Positions 17,499 to 28,474 of a stretch of DNA of 64,000 nt are shown here, in pieces. The notes beneath the pieces are model-generated. The model was given only the letters and a program-made list of their open reading frames with translations, did no database searches and was not told where the DNA came from. Location: the NCBI GenBank assembly GCA_020637795.1, contig JACKJT010000002.1, forward strand, positions 434,001 through 498,000. The letters are read 5' to 3'. This stretch comes from Hoeflea sp. Its GTDB lineage: Bacteria > Pseudomonadota > Alphaproteobacteria > Rhizobiales > Rhizobiaceae. How positions within the stretch are numbered: position 1 is the first letter of the stretch; each line of letters begins with the position of its first letter. A program made the position numbers and the translations under genes.

Positions 17499-17688
17499 CC
17501 GGATGCCTCTCCAATACGCGCCACAAGCAAATGAAGTGATTCTCGTTTAAAACATTAACATTGTATTGCGAGGACAGCGCAAGCCCTGCAGGAAAACTTG
17601 TTCATTCATCCCCTTCTATCGCGCCACCATTGCCTCCGACACTTTTCCGCCTATCGTTAAGCCGAACAAGAATCATGAGGTAAAGCCA

Positions 17689-18129
17689 ATGCGTTATCTG
17701 CACACGATGGTCCGCGTCACCGATGTCGATGCATCGCTCGATTTCTACTGCAACAAACTGGGACTTGTGGAAATCCGGCGCCACGAGAGTGAAGCCGGCA
17801 GGTTCACCCTGATCTTTCTCGTCGCCCCCGAAGACAAGGAGCGGGCGCTTGCCGAGCAGGCGCCATTGCTCGAACTGACCTACAACTGGGACCCCCAGGA
17901 ATATGACGGCGGCCGCAATTTCGGACACCTGGCTTACGTTGTCGACAACATTCACGAGCTGTGCCAGTCGCTGCTCGACAATGGCGTCACCATCAACCGG
18001 CCTCCCCGAGACGGCCACATGGCCTTTGTCCGTTCCCCGGACGGCATCTCCATAGAACTCCTGCAGAAGGGCGAGCCGCTTGAACCGGTCGAGCCCTGGC
18101 TGTCGATGAAAAACACAGGCTCCTGGTAG
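17689..18129 (+). CDS. gloA: Lactoylglutathione lyase (glyoxalase I)
   Basis: A 146-residue glyoxalase I that isomerises the hemithioacetal of methylglyoxal and glutathione to S-lactoylglutathione. The four metal ligands of the family are visible: His5 in RYLHTMVRV, Glu in LLELTYNWD, His in NFGHLAYVVD and Glu in GISIELLQK. The frame extends upstream to 17566, but ATG 17689 is the family start and gives the usual length; GAGG lies nine bases upstream. A long GC-rich hairpin follows the stop. Confidence 0.94.
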   Translation: MRYLHTMVRVTDVDASLDFYCNKLGLVEIRRHESEAGRFTLIFLVAPEDKERALAEQAPLLELTYNWDPQEYDGGRNFGHLAYVVDNIHELCQSLLDNGVTINRPPRDGHMAFVRSPDGISIELLQKGEPLEPVEPWLSMKNTGSW

Positions 18130-18130
18130 G

Positions 18131-18184
18131 GCCTTACGCAACGGGCCCGGGCCTTCTCCGGACCGGGCCCGCGAGGCGCAAGGC
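18131..18184 (+). terminator. Long GC-rich hairpin after gloA, probable weak terminator
   Basis: CGGGCCCGG (18142-18150) pairs with CCGGGCCCG (18163-18171). An outer GCCTTACGC/GCGCAAGGC pairing extends it to about 54 bases. There is no T run after it, so it may protect the mRNA end rather than terminate. Confidence 0.45.
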
Positions 18185-18310
18185 TCACGCAACGGACGTG
18201 GCCTAACCTCCAGATAGGGCCATGCTTTTGCCTCATTTACCGAGCATCGCATGGATTTTGGCCAGTACGCCGAATTGCGTGCTCATGGCGTCGTCTTTGT
18301 TCGTTTACAA

Positions 18311-18355
18311 GGATGCCGCAAATGAGTAGGCATCCTTTCAGGACCTTCGGGTCTG
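18311..18355 (+). promoter_or_regulatory. Two stem-loops in the leader of the M15 peptidase gene
   Basis: AAGGATGCC (18311-18319) pairs perfectly with GGCATCCTT (18331-18339) around an 11-base loop. Immediately after, GACC-TTCG-GGTC (18344-18355) forms a UUCG tetraloop hairpin. They end 30 bases before the likely TTG start and might regulate translation. No known riboswitch is recognised. Confidence 0.4.
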
Positions 18356-18385
18356 CCGTTGCAAGATACCCGGGGGCTCCAGAGT

Positions 18386-19552
18386 TTGCAGATTGGCGGA
18401 AACAAAGCAGTCTACGGACGCAAGACCACGCGGGCGTTGTTATTCGCCGGTGTGGCGGCAATCCTCAGCGGATGCGTATCAGCCGCTGATCCCGAGATGT
18501 TCGCAACCCAGGGATTCGCGCCCGGCGCGCCGGCTATGACAGATGGCGGCGTCATCGTTGACCAGTCCGACGCCATGGGCGAGGCAACCGCGACCGAGAC
18601 AGCCTCGGGAATTCCGCTGCCGGTGCCCTCTCCGAATGCAGCCGATGCATCCTCGCGGACACCATCGGCGGCACAGAGCGAGTTCACATCAGGTCAACCT
18701 GTCGTCATGGCCGATACGGCGGTCGATGCCCTCAACCGCGGCATCACCCAAAGCCAGCCAACCCAGCCGATTGCAAATCTCTATGGCGCTGCACCCGTAG
18801 CAGCCAATCTCGCGGCTCAGCAGAACACACCGCTTCAAGCAGAGCCAGCAGCTCAACCGGCCTCCGACAGCCTGACATCGGGCAACCCGGCGGTTTCGGG
18901 TCTGACCGAAATCCAGCCCCAGGTTCAGGAACTGGCGGTCGTCGCGCCACCAAAGAAGAAATCGATTTTCGCCCGGATGTTCGCGCCGCAAAAGACAGCG
19001 GCAAGAAACGCGCCTGATGGAACCACAAAACGCCTGATCAAGCCAAAGGCCGCTCAGGTCACCGTTGCCTCGGCAGGCGGGAACGCGCTGCCCGGCGTCA
19101 AGCTTGAGAGCATATTCGGCGACGGATCCGAAGACGCTGCGGGAAGTTCAGATTCTGGCCGGATCCAACTGGCCTCGGCTGCCGGCCTGGCGCGCCTTGC
19201 ACCCAACGGACTGCATCTGCAGACCGAAAAGGTCGAGGTCGCCTGCTTCAAGCCGCAGCTTGTCCGCACGCTCAAGAGCATCGAACGCCATTATGGCCGC
19301 CCTGTGGTGGTGACCTCCGGGTACCGGAGCCCGAAGCACAACCGGCGCATCGGTGGGGCGTCCGGATCACGGCACACATCCTGCGAGGCCGCCGACATTC
19401 AGATCGAAGGCGTGTCGAAATGGCAATTGGCGAAGTATCTTCGCTCCATGCCCGGTCGCGGTGGTGTCGGCACCTATTGCCACACGGAATCAGTCCATAT
19501 CGACGTCGGAAACACCCGTGACTGGAACTGGCGCTGCCGTCGCCGCAAGTAA
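18386..19552 (+). CDS. Lipoprotein with peptidase M15 (D-Ala-D-Ala carboxypeptidase-like) domain
   Basis: A roughly 388-residue lipoprotein: a signal peptide with lipobox LSGC near residue 30, a long low-complexity region of about 230 residues rich in Ala, Pro and Gln, then an M15-type zinc peptidase domain. Zinc ligands are His330 and Asp337 (HTSCEAAD) and His371 (SVHIDVG), all present, so it should be active, probably cutting peptidoglycan peptides. SGYRSPKHNRRIGG is the family signature. No ATG precedes the signal peptide; TTG at 18386 with GGGGG nine bases upstream is chosen, with another TTG at 18359 possible. Confidence 0.8.
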   Translation: MQIGGNKAVYGRKTTRALLFAGVAAILSGCVSAADPEMFATQGFAPGAPAMTDGGVIVDQSDAMGEATATETASGIPLPVPSPNAADASSRTPSAAQSEFTSGQPVVMADTAVDALNRGITQSQPTQPIANLYGAAPVAANLAAQQNTPLQAEPAAQPASDSLTSGNPAVSGLTEIQPQVQELAVVAPPKKKSIFARMFAPQKTAARNAPDGTTKRLIKPKAAQVTVASAGGNALPGVKLESIFGDGSEDAAGSSDSGRIQLASAAGLARLAPNGLHLQTEKVEVACFKPQLVRTLKSIERHYGRPVVVTSGYRSPKHNRRIGGASGSRHTSCEAADIQIEGVSKWQLAKYLRSMPGRGGVGTYCHTESVHIDVGNTRDWNWRCRRRK

Positions 19553-19977
19553 TCCTGGGACACCTTCCGCAGGGGTTTGCGCTGTTTCGGCAGCGCGTTC
19601 CGGCGGCATCAAAACAATCTTCATCCGAATGTCATTTTTTTCTCCTCAACACCAATTATCCGCTTGCGGTCCTAAAGCGGTCTGATTATAAGACGCCACA
19701 TCGCACGCGCCCTTCGTCTATCGGTTAGGACGCCAGATTTTCATTCTGGAAAGAGGGGTTCGACTCCCCTAGGGCGTGCCACCCACTTCAAGCACTTAGC
19801 TTGAATTCTTCATTCAAAATCTGAAGTTCATGCAAGCCCGCTCCGCAGCGTTGGCGCTTTGGTCCACACGATTTTTTCCCGGCTAAAATCCGCTGGTCCG
19901 CGGTCCCCAAACCTGACGCGGAACAGCTGCTCCCTGTGGATTTATGATGGTTTTCTGACGAGCCCGAAGCCCGTCGC
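19553..19977. other. Intergenic region holding only tRNA-Glu
   Basis: A 425-base gap between convergent genes. Apart from the tRNA at 19707-19781 I see no gene and no clear intrinsic terminator. Confidence 0.6.
19707..19781 (+). tRNA. tRNA-Glu (anticodon UUC)
   Basis: A 75-base cloverleaf with acceptor GCGCCCU paired to AGGGCGU, anticodon loop UUUUCAU, T-arm AGGGGUUCGACUCCCCU and encoded CCA. It lies between the M15 lipoprotein and recJ. Confidence 0.95.
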
Positions 19978-21777
19978 CTAGCGCGCCACGGCCGCGTCGA
20001 TCACACGGATCTGAACCCGCCTGACGCCCTGCCAGTAATCGGCCGACAGCGAACCGGCGACGTGAAATGCCATTCCCCGTCCGCCAAGCAGCGTGGCCCC
20101 CATCTCGGTATCGGCGGCGCGGAATGCGATGCCGTTGAGTCGCCCCCCGTCGGGGCCGGCAAACGACAGCTTGATGTGATTCTGTCCGACAACACGCGCA
20201 TCCTTGAGGGTGTGAGCCGGCACGGCAAAAACCGGTTGCGGATGTCCGGCGCCGTAAGGGCCGGCCCGCTCGATCATATCGACCAGTTCAAGCGTTGCCC
20301 CGGAGGCCGAGAGCGCGCCGTCGATTCTCAGCCGGTGCGCCAGGGTCAGACCGGCCACGGCCTCCGCGGCGTTTTCCTCGAAGAAGGCGCGCAGGTCGCC
20401 CAGGCGGCTTTGCTCGACCGTCAGCCCCGCCGCCATCGCATGGCCGCCGCCCTTGACCAGCAGCCCGGCTTCCACCGCCTTGCGCACCAGCCGGCCGATA
20501 TCGACACCGGGCACCGACCGGCCGGATCCCGTCCCCTTGCCGTTGCCGTCAAAGGCGATCGCGAATGCCGGCCGCCGGTAGCGTTCCTTGAGCCTGGAGG
20601 CCAGCAGGCCGACGACGCCGGGATGCCAGCCCTGCCGCTCGGTGACGATGACGGCAGGTCCGTCGCCGCTGGCCATTTCGATAGCCGCCTCCGCATCCGC
20701 TTCCGCCAGCATCGCCGCTTCGATCGCCTGGCGTTCGCGGTTCAGCTCCTCCAGACGTTCGGCGATCGCCGCCGCCTCGTCCCGGTCCTCGAGCGTCAGC
20801 AGCCGGCTGCCAAGCGCCGCATCGCCGATTCGTCCCCCGGCATTGATGCGGGGGCCGATGAGAAAGCCCAGGTGATAGGGCGTGACGGGTCCATTGACCC
20901 CGGCGCGCTGGGCAAGGGCTGCCAGGCCGACATTGCCCATGCTCCGCGCCGCCAGCAGCCCCTTGACCACAAAGGCGCGGTTGAGCCCCTTGAGCGGCAC
21001 CACGTCGCAGACCGTCGCCAGGGCAACCAGATCGAGGCAGGCCAGCAGATCGAAGCTCGCGGCCCTGGCGTCGCCTTTCGTCCGCAACAGCCGCAGGGTG
21101 CCCGCCAGCACCATGAACACCACGCCGCAGGCGCACAGGTGCCCCAGGCCCGACAGATCGTCCTCGCGGTTGGGATTGACCAGAGCATGCGCCACAGGCA
21201 ATTCGCTCGCCACCTGATGGTGATCGATCACCACCACGTCTATCCCCCGCCGGGCGGCCTCCGCGAGCGATTCGTGGCTGGTTGATCCGCAGTCGACCGT
21301 GATGATCAGCTTCGCCCCCCGGTCGATAAGTTCGCCCATGGCGGCGGGATTGGGCCCGTAACCCTCGAAGATCCGGTCGGGGATATAGATCTCGCTGGCG
21401 ACGCCGAAATGCCTCAGGAACCGCTGCATCAGCGCCGAGGATGCGGCGCCGTCGACATCGTAGTCACCGAAGATCGCCACCCGGTCACCGCGCGAGATCG
21501 CAAACGCGATCCGCTCGGCCGCCTTGTCGCAGTCGGTCAGCTTTGACGGGTCGGGCATCAGTGACTTGATCGTCGGATCGAGAAACGCCCGGGCATCCCC
21601 TATGGCCACGTCGCGGCCCGCCAGCACGCGGGCGATGACATCGGGCAGTCCGGTCATCTGCGCGATCGAGATGGCCTTGTTCTCGCCCGCTATATCCAGC
21701 CGCGACACCCATTTCTGGCCGGACAGCGACTCCTCCACCCCAAGAAATGCCCGGTCCGATGCGCCGTTGCCCGTCAT
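19978..21777 (-). CDS. recJ: Single-stranded-DNA-specific exonuclease RecJ
   Basis: A 599-residue 5'-3' single-strand exonuclease acting in RecF-pathway recombination and mismatch repair. DHH-family metal motifs are present: GDYDVDGAASSAL near residue 100, DCGSTSHESL, VVVIDHHQV near residue 190 and DHHA1 GGGHAMAAGL near residue 450; an OB-fold region follows. The frame is open to a GTG at 21804; ATG 21777 (MTGNGASDRAFLGVE) fits rhizobial RecJ starts. It is downstream of glpX on the same strand with a 194-base gap. Confidence 0.95.
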   Translation of the reverse strand: MTGNGASDRAFLGVEESLSGQKWVSRLDIAGENKAISIAQMTGLPDVIARVLAGRDVAIGDARAFLDPTIKSLMPDPSKLTDCDKAAERIAFAISRGDRVAIFGDYDVDGAASSALMQRFLRHFGVASEIYIPDRIFEGYGPNPAAMGELIDRGAKLIITVDCGSTSHESLAEAARRGIDVVVIDHHQVASELPVAHALVNPNREDDLSGLGHLCACGVVFMVLAGTLRLLRTKGDARAASFDLLACLDLVALATVCDVVPLKGLNRAFVVKGLLAARSMGNVGLAALAQRAGVNGPVTPYHLGFLIGPRINAGGRIGDAALGSRLLTLEDRDEAAAIAERLEELNRERQAIEAAMLAEADAEAAIEMASGDGPAVIVTERQGWHPGVVGLLASRLKERYRRPAFAIAFDGNGKGTGSGRSVPGVDIGRLVRKAVEAGLLVKGGGHAMAAGLTVEQSRLGDLRAFFEENAAEAVAGLTLAHRLRIDGALSASGATLELVDMIERAGPYGAGHPQPVFAVPAHTLKDARVVGQNHIKLSFAGPDGGRLNGIAFRAADTEMGATLLGGRGMAFHVAGSLSADYWQGVRRVQIRVIDAAVAR

Positions 21778-21971
21778 CCACTCACCAACCTGTTGCAAGA
21801 ACACCGCCCTGGCGGTGCCTTCAGAGATTGCTCATAGCGCAAACCGCCCGGCGCAGCAAAGCGCGGACACGGCTCCCTTGAACATAGCGCAAGAACGAGA
21901 TCGCCCCGGCTTCCGGAGAAGTCGGGGCGAGCGGAAACTCACGATCGGAAAATGGCCGGCAGGCCCTGGAC

Positions 21972-22958
21972 CTAATCGAACTTGGCAAGATCCTGATGCC
22001 GCGCCTTGATCTCGCGCACCGTGCGGGAGGAGGAGCGCATCACGATTGTGTGGGTGACGATCGCATCCCGGGTGAAGCGGACACCCTGCAGCAGGTTGCC
22101 ATCGGTCACGCCGGTGGCGGCAAACAACACGTCGCCGCGGGCCATTTCTTCCATCGTGTAGATCTTGTTGGGATCGGAAATGCCCATCTTGGCCGCACGG
22201 GCTAACTTTTCCTCTGTGTTGAGCTGCAGCCGTCCCTGCATCTGGCCGCCGATGCACCTCAGGGCCGCGGCCGCCAGCACGCCTTCCGGTGCCCCACCGA
22301 TGCCGAGATAGATGTCGATGCCGGTTTCATCCGGATCCGTCGTATGGATGACACCGGCAACGTCGCCATCGCCGATCAGCCTGATCGCCGCACCGGTGGC
22401 GCGGACTTCCTCGATCATCCGTGCATGGCGCGGGCGGTCGAGAATGCAGGCGGTTACCTGCCCCACCGGGACACCCTTGGCGCGGGCCACAGCATTGATG
22501 TTCTCGGTCGGGGTGGCGTCAAGCGCCACCGTGTTGGCCGGATATCCGGGTCCGATGGCGATCTTCTCCATATAGACGTCCGGCGCGTAGAGCAGGCTGC
22601 CCTTTTCTGCGATCGCGATCACTGCCAGCGAGTTGGGAAGGTTCTTGGCGCAGATCGTGGTGCCCTCGAGCGGATCGAGCGCGATGTCGACCTTGGCGCC
22701 GTCGCGGGTGCCGACTTCCTCGCCGATATAGAGCATCGGGGCTTCGTCGCGTTCGCCTTCACCAATCACCACGGTGCCGTCGATCGGCAACCGGTTGAGC
22801 TCCTGGCGCATGGCATCGACGGCAACCTGGTCGGCGGCCATCTCGTCGCCGCGGCCGCGCAGCCGGGCTGCTGCAACCGCTGCACGTTCGGTCACGCGCG
22901 CGATTTCCAGTGTGAGTATGCGGTCCAGACCACTTGCTTCTGTCGATTTGCCCGCCAT
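21972..22958 (-). CDS. glpX: Class II fructose-1,6-bisphosphatase GlpX
   Basis: A 328-residue enzyme that hydrolyses fructose 1,6-bisphosphate in gluconeogenesis. Class II signatures are VVIGEGERDEAPMLYIGEEV near residue 65, DIALDPLEGTTICAK near residue 90 and GIDIYLGIGGAPEGVLAAAA near residue 215; the last also carries the sugar-phosphate site. The Glu and Asp residues in the first two bind the metals. It lies 194 bases after hom; hom then glpX then recJ is a conserved order in many rhizobia, by my recollection. Confidence 0.96.
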   Translation of the reverse strand: MAGKSTEASGLDRILTLEIARVTERAAVAAARLRGRGDEMAADQVAVDAMRQELNRLPIDGTVVIGEGERDEAPMLYIGEEVGTRDGAKVDIALDPLEGTTICAKNLPNSLAVIAIAEKGSLLYAPDVYMEKIAIGPGYPANTVALDATPTENINAVARAKGVPVGQVTACILDRPRHARMIEEVRATGAAIRLIGDGDVAGVIHTTDPDETGIDIYLGIGGAPEGVLAAAALRCIGGQMQGRLQLNTEEKLARAAKMGISDPNKIYTMEEMARGDVLFAATGVTDGNLLQGVRFTRDAIVTHTIVMRSSSRTVREIKARHQDLAKFD

Positions 22959-23152
22959 GGCATTAATCCCCCAGGGTATGTCGTTTGGCCGCTCATACAG
23001 CTTTCGAACCTAGCAAGGCAATGTGAAAGCCGCATTAAAAGCCGTTGTTTTTTCAGGAATTTGACCTGATCCAAATCTAAATCGATTAGGCTATGCGCAA
23101 GTTCCTGCTGCCGCCGGAACCTTCGGCAACAGGGACAGGACTTGCAGCGCGT

Positions 23153-24475
<1,323 letters not shown>

Positions 24476-24563
24476 GTCAAAAGTCCACCTGTATGGGGTC
24501 GTCCGCAACGAACGTGCGAAGCTTTGAAACTCTGGGCGGGTTTACCGGCGAGCGACCGGGCGG

Positions 24564-25784
24564 TCAACGCCGCGCGGTCAAGGAAACCACATTCTCGCCG
24601 CCGCCATTGGTGGCAGTCGAGAAGAAACGCTTGATGTTGCGCGCCGCCTGGCGGATCCGGTGTTCATTTTCCACCAGCGCGATGCGCACATGCTCGTCGC
24701 CATGTTCGCCAAATCCAACACCGGGCGCAACCGCCACATCGGCCTTCTCCACCAGGAGCTTGGAGAACTCCAGCGATCCCAGATGCTTGAACTGATCCGG
24801 GATCGGCGCCCAGGCAAACATCGTCGCCGCCGGCGGCGGCACATCCCATCCGGCCTTGCCGAAACTGTCGACCAGAACGTCCCGACGGCGCTTGTAGACC
24901 GACCGCACTTCCGCGATGTCTGAGCCATCGCCGTTGAGCGCGGCGGTCGCAGCCACCTGGATCGGGGTAAACGCGCCGTAGTCGAGATAGGATTTGACCC
25001 TTGTCAGCGCCGAGATCAGCCGCTCGTTGCCAACCGCAAATCCCATCCGCCAACCCGGCATCGAGAAGGTTTTCGACATCGAGGTGAATTCGACGCAGAT
25101 GTCCATCGCACCCGGAACCTCGAGAACCGAGGGCGGCGGCGTGTCATCGAAATAGATCTCCGCATAGGCCAGGTCGGACAGCACGATGATGTCGTGCTTG
25201 CGGGCAAACGCGACGACGTCCTTGTAGAAATCCAGTGTGGCGACATAGCTTGTCGGATTGGACGGATAATTCAGGATCAGCGCCAGCGGCTTCGGGATCG
25301 AATGCCGCACCGCGCGTTCCAGCGCCGTAAAGAAGCTGTTGTCCGGCACCACGTCGAGCGAACGGATGACCCCACCCGACATGATGAAACCGAAGGCGTG
25401 GATCGGATAGGTCGGGTTGGGGCACAGGATCACGTCGCCCGGCGCAGTGATCGCCTGGGCCATGTTGGCAAACCCTTCCTTCGACCCGAGCGTGGCGACG
25501 ATCTGGGTTTCGGGATTGAGTTTGACGCCAAAACGCCTCTGGTAATAATTTGCCTGCGCTCGCCTCAGGCCCGGAATGCCGCGCGAGGTGGAATAGCGGT
25601 GGGTGCGCGGATCGCGGACTGCTTCGCACAATTTGTCGACAATGGCCGTGGGAGTTGGCAGGTCAGGGTTGCCCATTCCAAGATCGATGATGTCGGCGCC
25701 ACCGGCTCGCGCCGACGCCTTCAGCCGGTTGACCTGTTCAAACACATAAGGCGGAAGTCGGCGGACCTTGTGAAACTCTTCCAT
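24564..25784 (-). CDS. PLP-dependent aminotransferase (AlaC/LL-DAP aminotransferase-like)
   Basis: A 406-residue class I/II aminotransferase. The PLP lysine is in SMSKTFSMPGWRMGFAVG; substrate-binding features include DLGMGNPDLPTP, LNYPSNPTSYVA (Asn-Pro) and SDLAYAEIYFDD. Related rhizobial proteins are usually annotated as alanine transaminase AlaC or LL-diaminopimelate aminotransferase; I cannot decide by eye. Its position directly upstream of hom (88-base gap, same strand) hints at a role in aspartate-family amino acids. ATG 25784 has GGGGA six bases upstream; an in-frame extension to 25859 is not supported. Confidence 0.92.
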   Translation of the reverse strand: MEEFHKVRRLPPYVFEQVNRLKASARAGGADIIDLGMGNPDLPTPTAIVDKLCEAVRDPRTHRYSTSRGIPGLRRAQANYYQRRFGVKLNPETQIVATLGSKEGFANMAQAITAPGDVILCPNPTYPIHAFGFIMSGGVIRSLDVVPDNSFFTALERAVRHSIPKPLALILNYPSNPTSYVATLDFYKDVVAFARKHDIIVLSDLAYAEIYFDDTPPPSVLEVPGAMDICVEFTSMSKTFSMPGWRMGFAVGNERLISALTRVKSYLDYGAFTPIQVAATAALNGDGSDIAEVRSVYKRRRDVLVDSFGKAGWDVPPPAATMFAWAPIPDQFKHLGSLEFSKLLVEKADVAVAPGVGFGEHGDEHVRIALVENEHRIRQAARNIKRFFSTATNGGGENVVSLTARR

Positions 25785-25862
25785 GGAATTCCCCGGAATT
25801 GTGGGCTGGACGGTGCAATCAGATCGCACGGATTTGCGTCCAAACCAAGTCAAACGCAAGTT

Positions 25863-26378
25863 CTATTTCTCGATTTCCTGCTGGGTATCGCTGGCATGGC
25901 TCGCGGCCAGGGCACGCAGTTGCCGCAGCCGCGCCTCATATAGCGCCCGCGCATCCGGCGTCGATGCACGATTTGCCAGGAGCTCGGTCATTTCCGCCTC
26001 GGCGGCCAGCTTGTCGGCTTCGGAAAACTGCGCATTGGCCGCATGCGGCTGCCGCCCGAAAGTCGGGAACTGCCCGGATCTGGCCGCCCCCGCGGCGACG
26101 AACTCCTTGGTTTCCGGCGGAGCTGTCTTCTCGATCGGGATGAGCGAAGGAAGGCCGGGATTGGCGCGGACCTCGGTCGACACGATCGTATCGCCGGCCG
26201 CCTGCCCTGTAGAACCGGGCACGGTTCCGTCCGCCGGGGTCTCCGTGGCCACGATGGTTTCATCGACCCGAGTGACAGGAACCGTCGTCGGCGCCACATC
26301 CTGCAGCGAGGCCGTCTGGCATCCTGCCGCCAGCAGCGAGAACAAGGCAACAAACGCCGGGCGGACTGTAGGGCTCAT
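25863..26378 (-). CDS. Small putative lipoprotein
   Basis: A 171-residue protein with a lipoprotein signal: MSPTVRPAFVALFSLLAAGC, so Cys20 would be acylated. The middle is low complexity (Thr, Pro, Val-rich), and the C-terminal 60 residues are predicted helical (ADKLAAEAEMTELLANRAS...), with no recognisable domain. Function unknown. It is divergent from phaC and ends 78 bases before the aminotransferase start on the same strand. Confidence 0.75.
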   Translation of the reverse strand: MSPTVRPAFVALFSLLAAGCQTASLQDVAPTTVPVTRVDETIVATETPADGTVPGSTGQAAGDTIVSTEVRANPGLPSLIPIEKTAPPETKEFVAAGAARSGQFPTFGRQPHAANAQFSEADKLAAEAEMTELLANRASTPDARALYEARLRQLRALAASHASDTQQEIEK

Positions 26379-26547
26379 GATCACGAATATTCCGGTCTCC
26401 ACCAAATGGTGGTCATGACATGGACAAAAAAAGTCCGTATCAAGGAAGGATAGATGTCAGTAGCGGCATCCAAGCAAAGCAAGTAAGCCGATTTAAGGCA
26501 GAAGACGGCCCGGAAGCAAGCTCGGGAACACAGGAGGAGGCGCCACC

Positions 26548-28383
26548 ATGGCGGACAAGGGGAAAACCACGGCCGAAAAAGACGGCGCAAAACCCGGCAT
26601 GCCATCGGCCGAGGCCTACGTCGTCAAGAATCCCGAAGCATTTGCCCGCAATGTCGCTCGCATGCTCGAAGGGCTGGGCAAGGCTGCATCCGCCTGGGTT
26701 GAACCGCGTGAAAAAGGCGAAGTCGTCGACACCATCTCGGAGCCGATGGCCGACATGGTCAAGACCTTCTCCAAGGTCGGCGAATACTGGCTGTCAGATC
26801 CCAAGCGCGCCATCGAGGCCCAGACCTCGCTGCTGACCAGCTATTTCGGCATGTGGAATGAATCCGTCAAGCGGATGTCCGGCGAAGACGACAGCCCGAA
26901 GGCAAAGACCACGGACAAGCGCTTTTCCGATCCCGACTGGGAAAACAACCCGTTCTTCGAATTCCTGAAGAATGCCTATTTCATCACCTCCGACTGGGCC
27001 AACAAGCTCGTTGACGAAAGCGAAGGGCTCGACGAACACACAAGGCACAAGGCGGCGTTTTACGTTCGCCAGATCACCAGCGCGCTTTCGCCAGCCAATT
27101 TTCTCGCCACCAACCCCGAGCTCTACAAGGAAATGGTCGCCTCGAACGGCGAGAACCTGGTCAAGGGCATGCAGATGTTGGCCGAGGACATTGCCGCCGG
27201 CAAGGGTGAACTCAGGCTGCGTCAATCCGATGCATCGAAGTTCAAGGTCGGCGAAAACGTCGCGGTCTCGCCCGGCAAGGTCATCGCCCAGAACGACATC
27301 TGCCAGGTCATTCAATACGAACCCTCAACGGAGACTGTGCTCAAGCGGCCCTTGCTGATCGTGCCGCCGTGGATCAACAAGTTCTACATTCTCGATCTCA
27401 ACCCGAAGAAGTCCTTCATCAAGTGGGCTGTCGACCAGGGTCATACGGTTTTTGTGATTTCCTGGGTCAATCCTGACCAGCGCCATGCCAAAAAGGACTG
27501 GGAATCCTATTCCCGCGAGGGCATCTCCTTTGCCCTCGACACCGTCGAGAAAGCCACCGGCGAGCGCGAGGTCAATGCAATCGGCTATTGCGTCGGCGGC
27601 ACGCTCCTGGCCGCCACGCTGGCGCTGCACGCCCAGGAAAACGACACGCGGATTGCCACGGCCACCTTCTTCACCACGCAGACCGATTTCACTCATGCCG
27701 GTGACCTCAAGGTCTTTGTCGATGACGCGCAGATCACATCCATCGAGAACGCCATGGAAAAGAACGGTTTTCTTGATGGCTCGAAGATGGCGACTGCATT
27801 CAACATGCTGCGCGCTTCGGATCTGATCTGGCCCTATGTCGTCAACAACTACCTCAAGGGCAAGGATCCGATGCCCTTCGACCTGCTCTACTGGAACTCC
27901 GACGCGACCCGCATGCCGGCGGCCAATCACTCCTATTATCTGCGCAATTGCTACCTCGACAACAACCTGTCCCAAGGCAAGATGGAACTGGCCGGCAAGA
28001 CCCTGAAGCTCGGTGACGTCAAGATCCCGATCTACAATCTCGCGGCCAAGGAAGATCACATCGCCCCTGCCCGCTCCGCCTATATCGGCGGAAAGCTGTT
28101 TGGCGGCGATGTCACCTACGTCATGGCCGGATCCGGCCACATCGCCGGCGTCGTCAATCCGCCGGAAGCCGGCAAGTACCAGTTCTGGTCCGATGGCCCG
28201 CGGGATGCCGAATTCGATGACTGGGTGGCCGGCGCAAGCGAAACGCCGGGCTCCTGGTGGCCGCATTGGCACGCCTGGATCCGCGCGAGGTCTGATGAAG
28301 AGGTGCCCGCCCGCAAGCCCGGCGGCAAGAAACTCAAGCCGATCGAGGATGCGCCCGGCTCCTACGTCCGCGTCCGGGTGTGA
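26548..28383 (+). CDS. phaC: Class I poly(3-hydroxyalkanoate) synthase PhaC
   Basis: A 611-residue polymerase that joins 3-hydroxyacyl-CoA units into storage polyester at the granule surface. The alpha/beta-hydrolase-like catalytic half shows the lipase-like box GYCVGG with catalytic Cys348, aspartate in AAKEDHIAP and histidine in MAGSGHIAGVVNPP. PWINKFYILDLNP and FVISWVNP are class I signatures. The ribosome site is a very strong AGGAGGAGG seven bases before the ATG. No phaZ, phaR or phasin gene is nearby. Its Shine-Dalgarno is fully complementary to the CCTCCTCC loops at 36.8 kb. Confidence 0.96.
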   Translation: MADKGKTTAEKDGAKPGMPSAEAYVVKNPEAFARNVARMLEGLGKAASAWVEPREKGEVVDTISEPMADMVKTFSKVGEYWLSDPKRAIEAQTSLLTSYFGMWNESVKRMSGEDDSPKAKTTDKRFSDPDWENNPFFEFLKNAYFITSDWANKLVDESEGLDEHTRHKAAFYVRQITSALSPANFLATNPELYKEMVASNGENLVKGMQMLAEDIAAGKGELRLRQSDASKFKVGENVAVSPGKVIAQNDICQVIQYEPSTETVLKRPLLIVPPWINKFYILDLNPKKSFIKWAVDQGHTVFVISWVNPDQRHAKKDWESYSREGISFALDTVEKATGEREVNAIGYCVGGTLLAATLALHAQENDTRIATATFFTTQTDFTHAGDLKVFVDDAQITSIENAMEKNGFLDGSKMATAFNMLRASDLIWPYVVNNYLKGKDPMPFDLLYWNSDATRMPAANHSYYLRNCYLDNNLSQGKMELAGKTLKLGDVKIPIYNLAAKEDHIAPARSAYIGGKLFGGDVTYVMAGSGHIAGVVNPPEAGKYQFWSDGPRDAEFDDWVAGASETPGSWWPHWHAWIRARSDEEVPARKPGGKKLKPIEDAPGSYVRVRV

Positions 28384-28474
28384 GCGACCCGCCATTGTCG
28401 GTCACGGACAGACTGAAGGTCGCAGAGCCGGCCGGCGTTTCCATGCCCGGGCGCGCTATGCTAGATGCCGGAGC

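Noticed and set aside
20062..21285. A 407-codon open frame opposite recJ
   Set aside because: High-GC antisense shadow rich in Arg, Gln and His; recJ is clearly the real gene.
26399..26445. Small hairpins CCACC-AAAT-GGTGG and GGAC-AAAAAAA-GTCC upstream of phaC
   Set aside because: Short stems, no matching terminator context and no known PhaR site; too weak to annotate.
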